From: Caryophanales bacterium UBA5632
GTDB lineage: Bacteria > Bacillota_I > Bacilli_A > Izemoplasmatales > Hujiaoplasmataceae
Assembly (NCBI GenBank): GCA_002421405.1
Contig: DIJY01000048.1
Location: 1 to 5,547, forward strand
Direction of reading: 5' to 3'
Length of the DNA stretch: 5,547 bases
The stretch's first letter is position 1, and the number at the start of each line of letters is the position of its first letter. Made by a program: the position numbers and the translations under genes. Shown in pieces: positions 1 to 5,431 of the stretch. Under the pieces are notes generated by a model that was not told the DNA's origin, ran no database searches, and was given only the letters and a program-made list of their open reading frames with translations.

Positions 1-31
1 TAGCAACATATTTAAAATTGCGAAGCTCCAT
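1..31 (-). CDS. pilC: PilC/GspF-type pilus platform protein, N-terminal fragment
   Basis: Only the first ten codons are inside the window; the gene runs off the left edge. They read MELRNFKYVA, which fits the usual opening of PilC/GspF inner-membrane platform proteins (a Phe-x-Tyr-x-Ala stretch a few residues from the start). PilC is the polytopic membrane protein that docks the assembly ATPase and passes its motion to pilin subunits. The ATG is supported by a perfect AAGGAGG ribosome site that overlaps the stop codon of the upstream ATPase gene, with six bases between site and start. Position directly after a pilB-like gene is the classical pilB-pilC order. The fragment alone is too short for a firm family call; identification rests on the opening motif plus the neighbour. 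Confidence 0.72.
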   Translation of the reverse strand, partial: MELRNFKYVA

Positions 32-37
32 CGTCCG

Positions 38-44
38 CCTCCTT
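38..44 (-). promoter_or_regulatory. Ribosome binding site of the pilC-like gene, overlapping the pilB stop
   Basis: On the minus strand the site reads AAGGAGG, a full anti-Shine-Dalgarno match, six bases before the ATG at 31. Its two A residues are the last bases of the TAA stop of the ATPase gene (45-43), so ribosomes finishing the ATPase end on the site. This favours coupled translation of ATPase and platform protein and fixes the start of the truncated gene. Confidence 0.85.
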
Positions 45-1701
45 ATTCGCTAGCGACCTTCATAACTTCCTCTAACGTCGTAATACCCGCTTTAACTTTA
101 TCTAAACCTGATTGCATAATCGTGACCAAGCCTTCACTTTCAGCTTGTTTCTCAAGCTCATTCATCGGTGCATTTTCCGCAATCAATTTTTGCATGCCTT
201 TAGAAATTGGTAAAACTTCAAAGATTCCAACGCGACCTGCATATCCCTTATAATTACAAGAAGGACAACCTTTCGCTCGTTTAACTGTTTTTACATCCAA
301 ATGATATTTATCAAACATTGACTTCTCAGCGTCAGTCGGTTCTTCAGGCACTGAACATTCAGGACAGAGTCTTCTCACTAACCGTTGTGAAACAATGCCG
401 GTGAGTGAAGAGGCAATCAAGAAGGGTTCAATATCCATGTCTAAGAGTCTTGTAATCGTCTTAATGGCATTATTCGTATGAATGGTTGATAAGACCAAAT
501 GACCTGTCAAAGAGGCTCGAATCGATATTTCTGCGGTTTCTACGTCACGAATTTCACCAATCATGATAATATTCGGGTCTTGACGTAAAATCGATCTTAA
601 AGCACTTGCGAAAGTCAAATCAACTTCAGGATGCACCTGAACTTGATTGACGCCAGCCATTTTTATTTCGACCGGATCTTCAACGGTCACGATATTCACA
701 TTTGGATTATTCAATTCATTCAAACAAGCATACAAAGTGGTCGTTTTTCCAGAACCCGTCGGGCCACTGACTAATACTATCCCATTGGGTTGTGATATCA
801 TGGTTCTTAATTGACGTTCCTCTTTATTGCTCAGCCCTATCGAATGAATCTTATTCATTGTCCCAGATAAGTCCAAAATTCGCATGACAACTTTTTCGCC
901 ACGTACTGTGGGTAAGGTCGAAATTCTTAAATCTAAAGTCTTTTGTTGAATCAAGGTTTGAATTCGACCATCTTGAGGCACTCTTGTCTCCGTAATGTCC
1001 ATTCCCGACATAACTTTAATTCGGCTGATCATCTGATTATGGATTTTAATCGGAAACTCTCTCACGGTATCTAAAACACCATCGACCCGATACCTAACTA
1101 ATGTTTTTTCATCGAGTGGATCAATATGAATGTCACTTGCACGTTGAAAAACAGCGGAAGTTAATATTTGATTGACGAGTTTTACCATCGGTGTCTCGTC
1201 AAATTCGCTTTCATCATCCAACGTGACTTCATCAAACATGATATTTTGTTTGACGCCCAATGCTTCTAATGTTCTTGTGAACCCATAATATTTCTCGATT
1301 TGAGTGATGATGTCGTTTTTGGGTGCTGAATAAGCTTTTGGCCGGTAACCGGTCATCATTCTCAGTTCTTCATTGACAGCGAAATCCAAGGGATCAGACG
1401 TCGCAAACATCAACTTATTTCCATCGATTCTTAAGGGAATAACATTATTTCTTCGACAAAAATTTTCATCGACCAATCCGAGAACAAGACTATCAATCGT
1501 AAAATTGATTAAAGAAATTCTTTGTACACCGGTAGAAGATTCTAACGCTTTTAAGATTTGCATTTCCGAAGCAATTTTTAACCTGACCAGCGTTTCACCT
1601 AAACGTTCTTCCGATTTTTGTTCTTTTAACGCCAACTTCAATTCTTCCTCAGTAATAACGTGTTCTTTTAATAATACGTCGCCAATTCGCTTTAGAGCCA
1701 T
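43..1701 (-). CDS. pilB: PilB/GspE-type pilus assembly ATPase with MshEN N-domain
   Basis: Cytoplasmic hexameric ATPase that powers filament extension. At 552 aa it has the full PilB/GspE length, unlike the shorter competence ATPase ComGA. Residues 5-56 hold two MshEN-type repeats (R-I-G at 5-7 ending in Gln28; R-L-G at 33-35), a module that binds cyclic di-GMP in some relatives; the rest of the N-terminal domain runs to about 145. The ATPase core shows the Asp box (EDPVE 341-345), Walker A GPTGSGKT (313-320), Walker B around IGEIRD (381-386) and His box (GH 400-401, TIHTNN 406-411). A zinc-type tetracysteine, C446/C449 and C479/C482 with 29 residues between the pairs, has the spacing described for PulE. 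The ATG at 1701 is chosen because GGTGAT lies four bases upstream and the protein then opens with the typical N-domain; the frame is open 31 codons further, but that stretch lies over the upstream gene and looks random. The start is one base after the upstream stop. Confidence 0.96.
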   Translation of the reverse strand: MALKRIGDVLLKEHVITEEELKLALKEQKSEERLGETLVRLKIASEMQILKALESSTGVQRISLINFTIDSLVLGLVDENFCRRNNVIPLRIDGNKLMFATSDPLDFAVNEELRMMTGYRPKAYSAPKNDIITQIEKYYGFTRTLEALGVKQNIMFDEVTLDDESEFDETPMVKLVNQILTSAVFQRASDIHIDPLDEKTLVRYRVDGVLDTVREFPIKIHNQMISRIKVMSGMDITETRVPQDGRIQTLIQQKTLDLRISTLPTVRGEKVVMRILDLSGTMNKIHSIGLSNKEERQLRTMISQPNGIVLVSGPTGSGKTTTLYACLNELNNPNVNIVTVEDPVEIKMAGVNQVQVHPEVDLTFASALRSILRQDPNIIMIGEIRDVETAEISIRASLTGHLVLSTIHTNNAIKTITRLLDMDIEPFLIASSLTGIVSQRLVRRLCPECSVPEEPTDAEKSMFDKYHLDVKTVKRAKGCPSCNYKGYAGRVGIFEVLPISKGMQKLIAENAPMNELEKQAESEGLVTIMQSGLDKVKAGITTLEEVMKVASE

Positions 1702-1702
1702 G

Positions 1703-2905
1703 TTAATCACCGACCTTTGAGTAAGTATAATAGTGATACACCGCAGGGATAGGAAGCGTTTCTTCTTCATATAAACGAATGACTTCGGTATCACCAGACA
1801 GGAAGGTTTCGGTCCTCACATAGGCGGATATTGAACCGTTTGACCCAGAAGATATTAAAACTCGATAGGTGATCTCTTCATCAGTTTCATCCCATATTTC
1901 AACACCTAAAGTGTTTTCATCGACGGTGTCATCCTCAAGATTGATTTCTTGAAAAGGAACTGAGGTCAATAAAACGGTACTAGTCGTGTAACTTGAAAGA
2001 AAAGGATAAGTTGATAGTGTGAATCTGAGTTGATTGTTATCTTCAGGAAATACAAAGACGATAACTGCGTAATCTAGCGGATTATAAAATGTAAAATCAT
2101 ATTGATTCACTCTCAAAATACGAACGTTCATCCCCAGTTCGGCCCAAGCGGGTAATACTGGATTTTCATTAAAAATGAAGTTTGTCATCGGCGAATCTCT
2201 TAAGAGTTTTTGTAATCCTGATGCAATAATGCTTAGTTGTTCATTGGTATATAAAGTGTCTTGATAGGTATTAAGTAATGAAAAACGGGTTTTTGGTTGA
2301 ATGATTAATGTCAATACGTTTTCGCCGGTTAAAGCATCGTAATTTTCGTTTGAAAGATTTGTAATAATGGCTGTATTCATGGGGCGTGTTGGTAATGTAT
2401 CAGGAAGAAAGTCATCTAACTGATACGTTTTATAAGTTGTTAAATTTCCCAAATCACTGAAAACATGAGAGATGAAAGATTCAAAATTTAGTCCATTAAT
2501 AATTGTATTGGTAAATGTTGCTTCTAATTCATCAATTAGATTGTTCCTGTTATTTTCACTTATCGTAAAATAAGCTTGATTCTTCTCTCCGCTTTCAAGC
2601 ATCGAAAGGGTGGTAGAAACATCAAACAAAAAACGGTTTAAGTTTATTTCATGCGTATAGCCTTGAAACTTAACTTGATAGTGAGCATCAGCTTTCCATG
2701 ATGCAACCTTTGAAACGAGAACTGTTTGATATTCACTCTCATCGAGTCCGCCAAGATAGATATATCCGACGCTGGTACCTTCATTTTGATTTCCAACTCC
2801 TAGTAATCCGATTGTCGTCGCCGCAAAAGCTAAAGAGGACGCAAAGACTAGAATTGAAATAACCAAATAGACATTACGTTTAACAACTAACATAAAATTC
2901 TTCAA
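1703..2905 (-). CDS. Membrane-anchored VanW-like protein of the pilus operon
   Basis: A 400-aa protein from a TTG start. Residues about 12-37 form one hydrophobic segment after Lys9-Arg10, a signal anchor or signal peptide, placing the rest outside the membrane. Residues about 48-96 (Gly-Gly-Leu-Asp-Glu, then a W and V-x-F-x-G run ending in LFDV) resemble the PG_binding_4-type module that precedes VanW domains. Residues about 201-301 follow the VanW pattern in degenerate form: I-x-P-K-x-R-F-S, then LSIIASGLQKLL, E-L-G-M-N-V, D-F-T-F-Y-N-P-L-D-Y and a closing beta strand. Residues 347-392 resemble the G5-like tail of such proteins. The biochemical role of VanW domains is not established. It is the first gene of the leftward operon and ends one base before pilB, so a role in pilus passage or anchoring at the cell wall is inferred. 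TTG 2905 is preferred because GGGG lies eight bases upstream; ATG 2911 and GTG 2914 are in frame but too close to the site. The family call is from memory of patterns and is moderate. Confidence 0.7.
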   Translation of the reverse strand: MKNFMLVVKRNVYLVISILVFASSLAFAATTIGLLGVGNQNEGTSVGYIYLGGLDESEYQTVLVSKVASWKADAHYQVKFQGYTHEINLNRFLFDVSTTLSMLESGEKNQAYFTISENNRNNLIDELEATFTNTIINGLNFESFISHVFSDLGNLTTYKTYQLDDFLPDTLPTRPMNTAIITNLSNENYDALTGENVLTLIIQPKTRFSLLNTYQDTLYTNEQLSIIASGLQKLLRDSPMTNFIFNENPVLPAWAELGMNVRILRVNQYDFTFYNPLDYAVIVFVFPEDNNQLRFTLSTYPFLSSYTTSTVLLTSVPFQEINLEDDTVDENTLGVEIWDETDEEITYRVLISSGSNGSISAYVRTETFLSGDTEVIRLYEEETLPIPAVYHYYTYSKVGD

Positions 2906-2909
2906 GGTC

Positions 2910-2918
2910 ATCACCCCT
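2910..2918 (-). promoter_or_regulatory. Ribosome binding site deciding the TTG start of the VanW-like gene
   Basis: The minus strand reads AGGGGTGAT, pairing with most of the 16S rRNA tail. The G run ends eight bases before TTG 2905, close to the seven-base gap seen at three plus-strand genes here (starts 3061, 4047 and 5432). The ATG at 2911 lies inside the site and GTG 2914 overlaps it, so neither could use it well. Confidence 0.6.
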
Positions 2919-2926
2919 ATTAATCT

Positions 2927-2954
2927 ATTATATCAAAATCATAGTCATTAACAA
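2927..2954 (-). promoter_or_regulatory. Sigma-A-type promoter of the leftward VanW-like/pilB/pilC operon
   Basis: On the minus strand a perfect -10 box TATAAT lies at 2932-2927 and a -35 box TTGTTA (four of six consensus bases) at 2954-2949, with a 16-bp spacer. Transcription would begin near 2920, leaving a short leader of about 15 nt that is almost entirely the ribosome site. No other promoter is needed for pilB or pilC given the tight spacing of the three genes. Confidence 0.7.
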
Positions 2955-2972
2955 TCGGTTTTTACGAAATGA

Positions 2973-2988
2973 TGGCAATCGATAGCCA
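2973..2988. repeat. 16-bp near-perfect palindrome between divergent promoters (operator candidate)
   Basis: The sequence TGGCAATCGATAGCCA is self-complementary in seven of eight base pairs; only the fifth pair fails. It lies 18 bp upstream of the leftward -35 box and 15 bp upstream of the rightward -35 box, so it is nearly centred between them. That is where an activator or repressor dimer could control both operons together. No regulator gene is in the window and binding is not shown; a chance palindrome of this quality in a region this size cannot be excluded. Confidence 0.4.
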
Positions 2989-3003
2989 AATTTTTAATAT
3001 AAA

Positions 3004-3033
3004 TTGAATAAAAATATAAAAATATATTATAAT
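3004..3033 (+). promoter_or_regulatory. Sigma-A-type promoter of the minor-pilin operon
   Basis: A -35 box TTGAAT (four of six consensus bases) lies at 3004-3009 and a perfect -10 box TATAAT at 3028-3033, with an 18-bp A/T-rich spacer. Transcription would start near 3040, giving a leader of about 20 nt before ATG 3061. The TTG at 3004 opens the reading frame of the first pilin gene but falls inside the -35 box, so it cannot be the translation start. Confidence 0.75.
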
Positions 3034-3049
3034 GATGGTAGATTGAATC

Positions 3050-3056
3050 GAGGTGA
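3050..3056 (+). promoter_or_regulatory. Ribosome binding site of the first minor pilin gene
   Basis: GAGGTGAG at this point, with seven bases from GAGG to ATG 3061, fixes the start. The stretch GAGGTGA-x-GTTATGA is nearly the same at the third pilin gene (4036-4050), differing at one base. Confidence 0.8.
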
Positions 3057-3060
3057 GGTT

Positions 3061-3507
3061 ATGAGGCGTTTATTGAATCACAAAGGTTTCTCAATGGTTG
3101 AGGCAATAGCTTCCATCTTTATCATCACGCTCGTATTAACCTCCGCCATTACAATCATCATCAATATTCGTACCCAAACGCTCGCCGCAAATGAAAAAAT
3201 CGTTGCGACGCAAGTCGGAACGTTGATTCGCGATGATTTGATTCAAGCTTTGGATTATTCAACCGTCTCAACATGGATGAATGGCACAGGAAAAATCGTG
3301 ACATCGAGTACTTGTGGTGTTGGAACCCCAGTTTCCTGTCATTTCTTTACTTATGAATCAGGCGATAAAATCTATGATAGCGAAGTGACCATCACGTTTT
3401 TATCCCCTACAGCGGATGATTTGAATTACCAAGTCATCCATTTTACGATTACAATTGTTTACTATCAATCCCGTGAATTTGAATTGGTGGGAATCATCTA
3501 TGAATAA
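3061..3507 (+). CDS. Minor pilin / pseudopilin, GspI/PilV-like
   Basis: A 148-aa exported filament subunit with a class III (prepilin) signal: a nine-residue basic leader, cleavage expected after Gly9, then Phe10 at +1 and Glu14 at +5, and a hydrophobic helix to about residue 35. A prepilin peptidase, not in the window, would remove the leader and usually methylate Phe10. The rest is a small ectodomain with two cysteines (C85, C93), likely a disulfide loop, and several beta-strand-like stretches near the end. First of three pilin-like genes behind its own promoter; its end overlaps the next gene by eight bases. Size, first place in the set and presence of Glu+5 point to the GspI/PilV position of the tip-initiating complex. 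A major pilin is less likely, since it heads a minor-pilin cluster. Sequence alone does not separate GspI, PilV and ComG-type minor pilins. Confidence 0.88.
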   Translation: MRRLLNHKGFSMVEAIASIFIITLVLTSAITIIINIRTQTLAANEKIVATQVGTLIRDDLIQALDYSTVSTWMNGTGKIVTSSTCGVGTPVSCHFFTYESGDKIYDSEVTITFLSPTADDLNYQVIHFTITIVYYQSREFELVGIIYE

Positions 3508-4027
3508 AAAAGGCGTCACTTTAGTCGAATTGTTAGGTGCCACTCTCATCTTTGGACTCGTCATCAGTTTACTCGCATCAGTCTTTGTTTTAATAACGAA
3601 GGCGACAGAAAGCATCAAAATCGAATCAAAAGCAAATAGCATCGGCATGTTCGTTGTTAGAACCCTTGAAGAGGAAATGCTCGATTTTGATCCAAAAGAC
3701 TATTCAACCTGTGGCCCAACGAATTGTTTAACATTAGAATCGACTTTTACTTATTCATTTGATGAAAATCTAGGCGATTTTGTACTGACAGTTCATAATC
3801 CGATTCAGGTGTTACAAATTGAGATTACAGCTTACCCCGTTTTACTCATCAATGGTGTCGTCTATGATTTTGACGAATTTGTCTTACTTAATACTTCTTC
3901 CATAACTATTAGTGAATCGGGAACCAATGTATCAATCGTCATAAAAATTGATTTGCAAGCTACGAATGGAAAAATATATCATTTCACTGCAAATCATCTT
4001 TTTAAAATCCAACCCATTCCCACTTAA
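3500..4027 (+). CDS. Minor pilin / pseudopilin, GspJ/PilW-like
   Basis: A 175-aa pilin-like protein with a textbook class III signal: leader MNKKG, cleavage expected after Gly5, then V-T-L-V-E with Glu10 at +5, and a hydrophobic helix to about residue 33. The ectodomain opens with an acidic amphipathic stretch (TLEEEMLDFD), then a tight Cys pair (C71, C76) with STCG before the second cysteine, as in the preceding pilin, and continues as mostly beta-strand-like sequence. The ATG at 3500 is inside the end of the previous gene (overlap 3500-3507); a GGTGGG site at 3486-3491 within that gene serves as ribosome site, so translation is likely coupled. The frame is open to 3455 but that part lies inside the previous gene and lacks a signal. 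Second place and larger size fit GspJ/PilW of the minor-pilin complex; the exact equivalence is inferred. Confidence 0.88.
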   Translation: MNKKGVTLVELLGATLIFGLVISLLASVFVLITKATESIKIESKANSIGMFVVRTLEEEMLDFDPKDYSTCGPTNCLTLESTFTYSFDENLGDFVLTVHNPIQVLQIEITAYPVLLINGVVYDFDEFVLLNTSSITISESGTNVSIVIKIDLQATNGKIYHFTANHLFKIQPIPT

Positions 4028-4033
4028 CCGATT

Positions 4034-4042
4034 AGGAGGTGA
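4034..4042 (+). promoter_or_regulatory. Ribosome binding site of the third minor pilin gene
   Basis: AGGAGGTGA is a near-full match to the 16S rRNA tail, with seven bases from GGAGG to ATG 4047. It lies in the 19-bp gap after the preceding stop and rules out the upstream in-frame openings that overlap the second pilin gene. Confidence 0.85.
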
Positions 4043-4046
4043 AGTT

Positions 4047-5168
4047 ATGACTATCCGACATGATAAACGCGGTATGGCGTTACCATTTGTTTTAGGTATC
4101 GTAACTTTTGTCATTGGCGTTGTCGCCACCTTAATCTCTTATGCGATTTTTCAATCTAGATTGATTGCAAAAAATCTTGAATCAACAGAAACTTACATTA
4201 ATGCCGTTCAGTCAATTGATGCGACCATTCATATCATCATGAGAGATCAAAATTTAGATTCAACTTATTTATCTAATTTAGCGAATTATATGAATGTGTC
4301 CATTACGCCTTATAACGATACCGTTTGGATAATCTCTTCTCCAAGTTCAGCGACGACCTCGGTAACAAGTTACATCTCAGGTGATACGGGTGCCATTTCC
4401 GTCATTGACGATCAATTCATCTATACGGGGCTTGAACCTAATTTTGAACAAAATCTATTTATCAACGCTTTAAATTTAATCTCAGCTTATGTCCCTCAAT
4501 TTATAACTGCCAATTTCCCTTCAGTGACGCCGCAGACGGAATTTAGTTCTTTTGCTCAAATAATGAGTTACATTGATAGTCTTTCACAATTTACAAATAT
4601 AGCGCCCACTTCAATCTCTAACTTAGCAGATCCAACGGTGAGTGGACATTGGTATGTGACTGGAAATCTTACGATTGCAAATTTCAAAAATTTGACAATC
4701 CCTGATGGGTATCTATTATTTATCAACGGAAGTTTAACCATGAACCGCGGTTCTACACTCAGCGGTAATGTTGTCGTTCTTACAACTGTGACCATCAATG
4801 GACAAGCGAATACAACTCAAACAATCCATGGAACTGTCTATGCAGGCGGAGACATTAACCTGATCCGAAAAACAGCATTAGGAACCGTTAGTGACCCAAC
4901 TTTTTTAATTTCAGGGGGTAAAATAACGGTTGGAACTCACTTGACCGGTTACGGATTCTTACTATCAGCAACGAATGATATCGCCCGAAATGATTCAGTC
5001 AGTATTTATGGAGGCGTTTATCCCCCTTCAAGCAACCTTGATGAAAATAAATTAAGTGCATACTCCTCACTCGATTCATCGAATTTCTTTGATTATGCCT
5101 TGCCAGTTACATTAACTGACCCCGAGTCTTCAGGAGAAACAATTTTTAAATTTACTGCTCCAAGATAA
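4047..5168 (+). CDS. Large GspK/PilX-like minor pilin with beta-solenoid ectodomain
   Basis: A 373-aa protein, last of the three-gene pilin operon. The leader MTIRHDKRG ends in Gly9, followed by M-A-L-P-F and a hydrophobic helix to about residue 35. Position +5 is Phe14, not Glu; lack of Glu+5 marks GspK and some PilX-type proteins, which cap the filament tip. An amphipathic stretch follows (about 36-70), then a Ser/Thr/Asn-rich middle without clear family signs. From about 201 to 325 short beta-strand-like units recur (GNLTI, NLTIP, NGSLTM, LSGNVVVLTTVTINGQ, IHGTVYAGG, ISGGKITVG, VSIYGG), typical of a right-handed beta-solenoid as in polymer-forming or surface proteins, unlike the alpha-helical domain of classical GspK. 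There are no cysteines. It may expose an adhesive or sensing domain at the tip; this is inferred. It ends 33 bp before the terminator stem. Confidence 0.85.
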   Translation: MTIRHDKRGMALPFVLGIVTFVIGVVATLISYAIFQSRLIAKNLESTETYINAVQSIDATIHIIMRDQNLDSTYLSNLANYMNVSITPYNDTVWIISSPSSATTSVTSYISGDTGAISVIDDQFIYTGLEPNFEQNLFINALNLISAYVPQFITANFPSVTPQTEFSSFAQIMSYIDSLSQFTNIAPTSISNLADPTVSGHWYVTGNLTIANFKNLTIPDGYLLFINGSLTMNRGSTLSGNVVVLTTVTINGQANTTQTIHGTVYAGGDINLIRKTALGTVSDPTFLISGGKITVGTHLTGYGFLLSATNDIARNDSVSIYGGVYPPSSNLDENKLSAYSSLDSSNFFDYALPVTLTDPESSGETIFKFTAPR

Positions 5169-5201
5169 GCATTTAGTGATTAATATATAATTCAAAAATG
5201 A

Positions 5202-5242
5202 CTTGATATTCCGGTGATTATTCATCATTATCAGGTTTTTTT
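5202..5242 (+). terminator. Intrinsic terminator of the minor-pilin operon
   Basis: Arms CTTGATA (5202-5208) and TATCAGG (5229-5235) pair over seven positions with one G-U; an inner stem GTGAT (5214-5218) with ATCAT (5224-5228) closes a five-base loop, leaving a five-base bulge on the left side. Seven T follow (5236-5242). It closes the three-gene operon and separates it from the lipoprotein gene. Confidence 0.75.
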
Positions 5243-5296
5243 ATGGATTACGCAATAATTTTTACTTCATTAATAATTAAATTACAAAAATTCATA

Positions 5297-5324
5297 TTTA
5301 CAATATTTATCCTCATGCTATAAT
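5297..5324 (+). promoter_or_regulatory. Strong extended -10 promoter of the lipoprotein gene
   Basis: A -35 box TTTACA (five of six consensus bases, 5297-5302), a 16-bp spacer and a perfect TATAAT (5319-5324) preceded by TGC, an extended -10 element. Transcription would begin near 5331, leaving a leader of about 100 nt. In that leader GAACG (5337-5341) can pair with CGTTC (5365-5369), but I recognise no riboswitch or other regulatory RNA. The stretch 5243-5296 is very AT-rich and holds no gene. Confidence 0.78.
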
Positions 5325-5418
5325 TATTTGTATAAAGAACGGAAGAGTACCATTATTCAAGTTACGTTCAGATATACATGACTTATTCTTTTTTATAGAA
5401 TCACTTCAATTGGCAAAT

Positions 5419-5425
5419 AGGAGGT
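5419..5425 (+). promoter_or_regulatory. Ribosome binding site of the lipoprotein gene
   Basis: AGGAGGT with seven bases from GGAGG to ATG 5432, the same spacing as at two of the pilin genes, fixes the start of the truncated gene. Confidence 0.85.
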
Positions 5426-5431
5426 CTATTG

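Noticed and set aside
1373..1720. Open frame of 115 codons on the plus strand
   Set aside because: It is antisense to the ATPase N-domain, has no family resemblance, and the opposite strand clearly encodes pilB.
1702..1794. N-terminal extension of the ATPase frame by 31 codons upstream of ATG 1701
   Set aside because: It lies over the end of the VanW-like gene, reads like random sequence, and ATG 1701 has a ribosome site and gives the standard N-domain opening.
3004..3060. TTG 3004 as start of the first pilin
   Set aside because: The TTG is part of the -35 box, the added residues would bury the prepilin leader, and ATG 3061 has a good ribosome site.
3400..3648. Open frame of 82 codons on the minus strand
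   Set aside because: It is antisense across the junction of two well-supported pilin genes and has no recognisable features.
3932..4129. Open frame of 65 codons on the minus strand
   Set aside because: It spans the end of one pilin gene and the signal helix of the next on the opposite strand, with no ribosome site or motif seen.
4568..4798. Open frame of 76 codons on the minus strand
   Set aside because: It is antisense to the beta-solenoid part of the third pilin and looks like a by-product of that repeat-like sequence.
5331..5431. Riboswitch or attenuator in the lipoprotein leader
   Set aside because: Only short weak pairings are seen (GAACG with CGTTC; ATTCT with AGAAT), with no known motif and no terminator-like stem plus T run.
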